Shown one piece after another: positions 63,722-64,000 of a stretch of 64,000 nt of DNA; position 1 is the first letter of the stretch, and each line of letters starts with the position of its first letter. Below the pieces are notes generated by a model. That model was not told the DNA's origin and searched no databases. It was given only the letters and a program-made list of their open reading frames with translations. Source of the DNA: Flavobacterium pectinovorum. GTDB lineage: Bacteria > Bacteroidota > Bacteroidia > Flavobacteriales > Flavobacteriaceae. A program made the translations under genes and the position numbers. Location: contig NZ_RCZH01000022.1 in NCBI RefSeq assembly GCF_006438875.1, positions 37,314 through 101,313 of the forward strand, written 5' to 3'.

Positions 63722-64000
63722 CTAGTTGATTGCTTTATTTAACTGGAGTCCAAATACAAACAATGTCAGTTTTATCAAAAAACCTTCTAATGTTACTGCA
63801 TGTATAGTTCTTGGAAACATTTTTTTTATGTCGCTTATTGTTGTTTCTACTCTTTTTCTCATTTTTAACTTTTCATTTTTTTGCTCTATTGTATCTGTTC
63901 GTTTAGCATTTGACTTTCTTTGAATTTTTAATAAAACACATTTTTTCATTAGGGCAAAATCTTCTAAACCGTAATCAGTATAAGCACTATCTCCATAAAT
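63722..64000 (-). mobile_element. IS982-family transposase, C-terminal part, cut by window edge
   Basis: Reading minus from the window edge gives IYGDSAYTDYGLEDFALM, then 'RKSNAKRTDTIEQKNEKLK', 'MRKRVETTISDIKKMFPRTI' and 'HAVTLEGFLIKLTLFVFG' to a stop at 63722. This is the conserved end of IS982-type DDE transposases, with 'GDSAYTDY' carrying the second catalytic Asp and 'RKRVETT' the last acidic residue. The frame is open across the window edge, so the visible part is 92 codons plus the stop. The element sits 26 bp beyond the SRP RNA gene. Confidence 0.85.

Overview
The window reads as chromosomal DNA of a Flavobacterium-like member of the Bacteroidota. The evidence is low GC, promoters of the type TTG-(19)-TAnnTTTG (clearest before the SRP RNA at 63603 and before the amidase at 41086), a type IX secretion (T9SS) sorting domain, bacillithiol synthase BshA, flavobacterial lipoproteins, and many dispersed palindromic intergenic repeats. 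Nearly all housekeeping genes look intact. No CRISPR array, tRNA, 16S/23S rRNA or phage was recognised.

Layout. 1-562 is a repeat-rich intergenic stretch. 569-14066 is a same-strand block: two paralogous outer-membrane beta-barrel proteins, a T9SS-sorted surface protein, and a giant secreted SpvB/TcdB/RHS-repeat protein (about 3283 aa). Its variable C-terminus looks like a lysozyme/lytic-transglycosylase-type toxin, and a lipoprotein that is probably the immunity protein follows. 14713-19766 is a tail of displaced Rhs C-terminal cassettes. Two further copies of the Rhs core 'arm' (near-identical DNA, in the same reading frame) are each joined to a different toxin domain: a phospholipase A2-like one broken by three lesions, and an intact caspase-like His/Cys one. 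Each is followed by its own envelope-anchored immunity candidate. Orphan immunity-like genes come next, including an ankyrin lipoprotein. This is the most interesting part of the window: an apparent reservoir of exchangeable toxin tips, with repeated terminator/leader modules between cassettes.

19872-33564 holds ordinary genes: a VanX-like dipeptidase, a THUMP-like methyltransferase, an AI-2E-family permease, an M43 metalloprotease lipoprotein, a SpoU methyltransferase, a DUF4159 protein, RsmE, TsaD, and TamB. 33880-38280 is a central-carbon cluster: pfkA, gapA, a BadF-type sugar kinase, two tandem methylglyoxal synthase paralogs (the second with an altered phosphate site), and ridA. 38304-43220 is envelope biogenesis: LptD-like protein, amidase with a SPOR-like tail, and an MCE/MlaD protein. 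43226-46773 holds a two-gene Fe-S/quinone oxidoreductase and small hypotheticals. A repeat-filled kilobase (46774-47796) carrying a 61-bp inverted repeat precedes bshA.

47797-64000 carries bshA, a PrcB-like lipoprotein, an outer-membrane protein, an LpxH-like phosphoesterase, aroC, a dicarboxylate symporter, a 41-aa double-glycine-leader peptide beside a TPR hybrid histidine kinase, a DEAD-box helicase, hutG and hutI (histidine degradation) around a coiled-coil protein, a glutaminyl cyclotransferase, the SRP RNA gene and the 3' end of an IS982-type transposase that runs off the window. Several intergenic repeat families recur across the window (190-342, 26922-27092 and 47250-47305; 49592-49702 and 62251-62361; 56669-56764 and 62136-62194).
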